5,042 nucleotides of DNA from NCBI GenBank assembly GCA_014523495.1, contig JAATVM010000130.1, forward strand, positions 1 to 5,042, given 5' to 3'. The translations under genes and the position numbers were made by a program. Each line of letters begins with the position of its first letter. The first letter of the stretch is position 1. This document shows positions 4,858 through 5,042 of this stretch, piece after piece. The DNA comes from Nitrososphaerales archaeon TH1920 (GTDB lineage: Archaea; Thermoproteota; Nitrososphaeria; Nitrososphaerales; Nitrososphaeraceae). The notes beneath the pieces are model-generated. The model had not been told where the DNA came from and did not search any database. It was given only the letters and a program-made list of their open reading frames with translations.

Positions 4858-5042
4858 ATGACTTATCCAAAGGGATATAGCGGTGGCCGCAGTAGCGACG
4901 AAGTCGAGCACATGATCGGTCGACGTGTAGAAAAAATGGGTCCAATATTCATTATAGGCTTCGTTCTTTGTTGGGCTGCAACAGCTGGTGGTGTGTATGT
5001 CGGTGTAACTGTTTACCCATGGGCATATCCGTTACCAAGTGG
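4858..5042 (+). CDS. Small membrane protein divergent from amoB, 3' end outside window (candidate AMO-associated subunit)
   Basis: The first 61 residues are visible. A hydrophilic N-terminus (about 1-27, with G6-Y-S-G-G-R and a D14-E-V-E-H stretch) would lie on one side of the membrane. A strong transmembrane helix follows at about 29-52 (I-F-I-I-G-F-V-L-C-W-A-A-T-A-G-G-V-Y-V), then an aromatic, proline-rich segment P54-W-A-Y-P-L-P typical of a membrane interface. I do not recognise the family with certainty. The divergent position next to amoB and the single-anchor design make it a candidate for one of the small accessory subunits reported for archaeal AMO (AmoX, AmoY, AmoZ); a small subunit of a respiratory complex is an alternative. 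The start is chosen because a TATA box lies at the leaderless distance. An in-frame ATG at 4846 would add four residues. The coding call is firm, the function is not. Confidence 0.7.
   Translation, partial: MTYPKGYSGGRSSDEVEHMIGRRVEKMGPIFIIGFVLCWAATAGGVYVGVTVYPWAYPLPS

Noticed and set aside
1..5042. CRISPR array, insertion sequence, tRNA or rRNA genes
   Set aside because: No regularly spaced identical repeats of suitable length, no transposase-like frame or terminal inverted repeats, and no tRNA-like cloverleaf or conserved rRNA segments were seen.

Overview
The window comes from an ammonia-oxidising archaeon (Nitrososphaeria/Thaumarchaeota). The decisive marker is amoB, the archaeal ammonia monooxygenase B subunit, on the minus strand (4089-4679). 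A TFB-type transcription factor, a J-domain/ferredoxin fusion of the kind known from this phylum, and start sites with archaeal TATA boxes about 27 nt upstream agree with this. The DNA is strongly AT-rich. Together with an AmoB that looks closer to the Nitrososphaerales form, this suggests a low-GC soil lineage such as Candidatus Nitrosocosmicus, but the genus is an inference.

Layout. Positions 1-234 hold the C-terminal end of a probable beta-propeller protein that begins outside the window. Positions 235-825 are mostly non-coding and AT-rich, with one very small zinc-ribbon ORF (462-590) and a degenerate repeat whose 12-mer core recurs every 54 bp. Next come an unrecognised small protein with a possible early frameshift (826-1146) and a small cysteine-rich zinc-finger protein (1176-1544). 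The DnaJ-ferredoxin fusion (1649-2233) converges on a minus-strand CoA-binding Rossmann protein (2254-2697). A 375-bp divergent gap follows, containing what looks like the relic of a short coiled-coil ORF. Then comes the TFB gene (3073-3987), with a TTG start fixed by a strong Shine-Dalgarno sequence. It converges on amoB, and both genes end in T-rich archaeal terminators. Upstream of amoB, a 178-bp divergent intergenic region with a near-palindrome separates it from the start of a small membrane protein (4858 to the window end).

How the genes fit together. No long operon is visible; most genes look like single transcription units, several probably leaderless. The energy-metabolism part is amoB and possibly its divergent membrane-protein neighbour, which could be one of the accessory subunits of the archaeal AMO complex. 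The rest are housekeeping or regulatory genes (TFB, CoA-binding protein, DnaJ-Fer) and small zinc-binding proteins of unknown role. I see no CRISPR array, insertion sequence, tRNA or rRNA. The least explained stretches are 591-825, 826-1146, 2808-2960 and the 4680-4857 divergent region.
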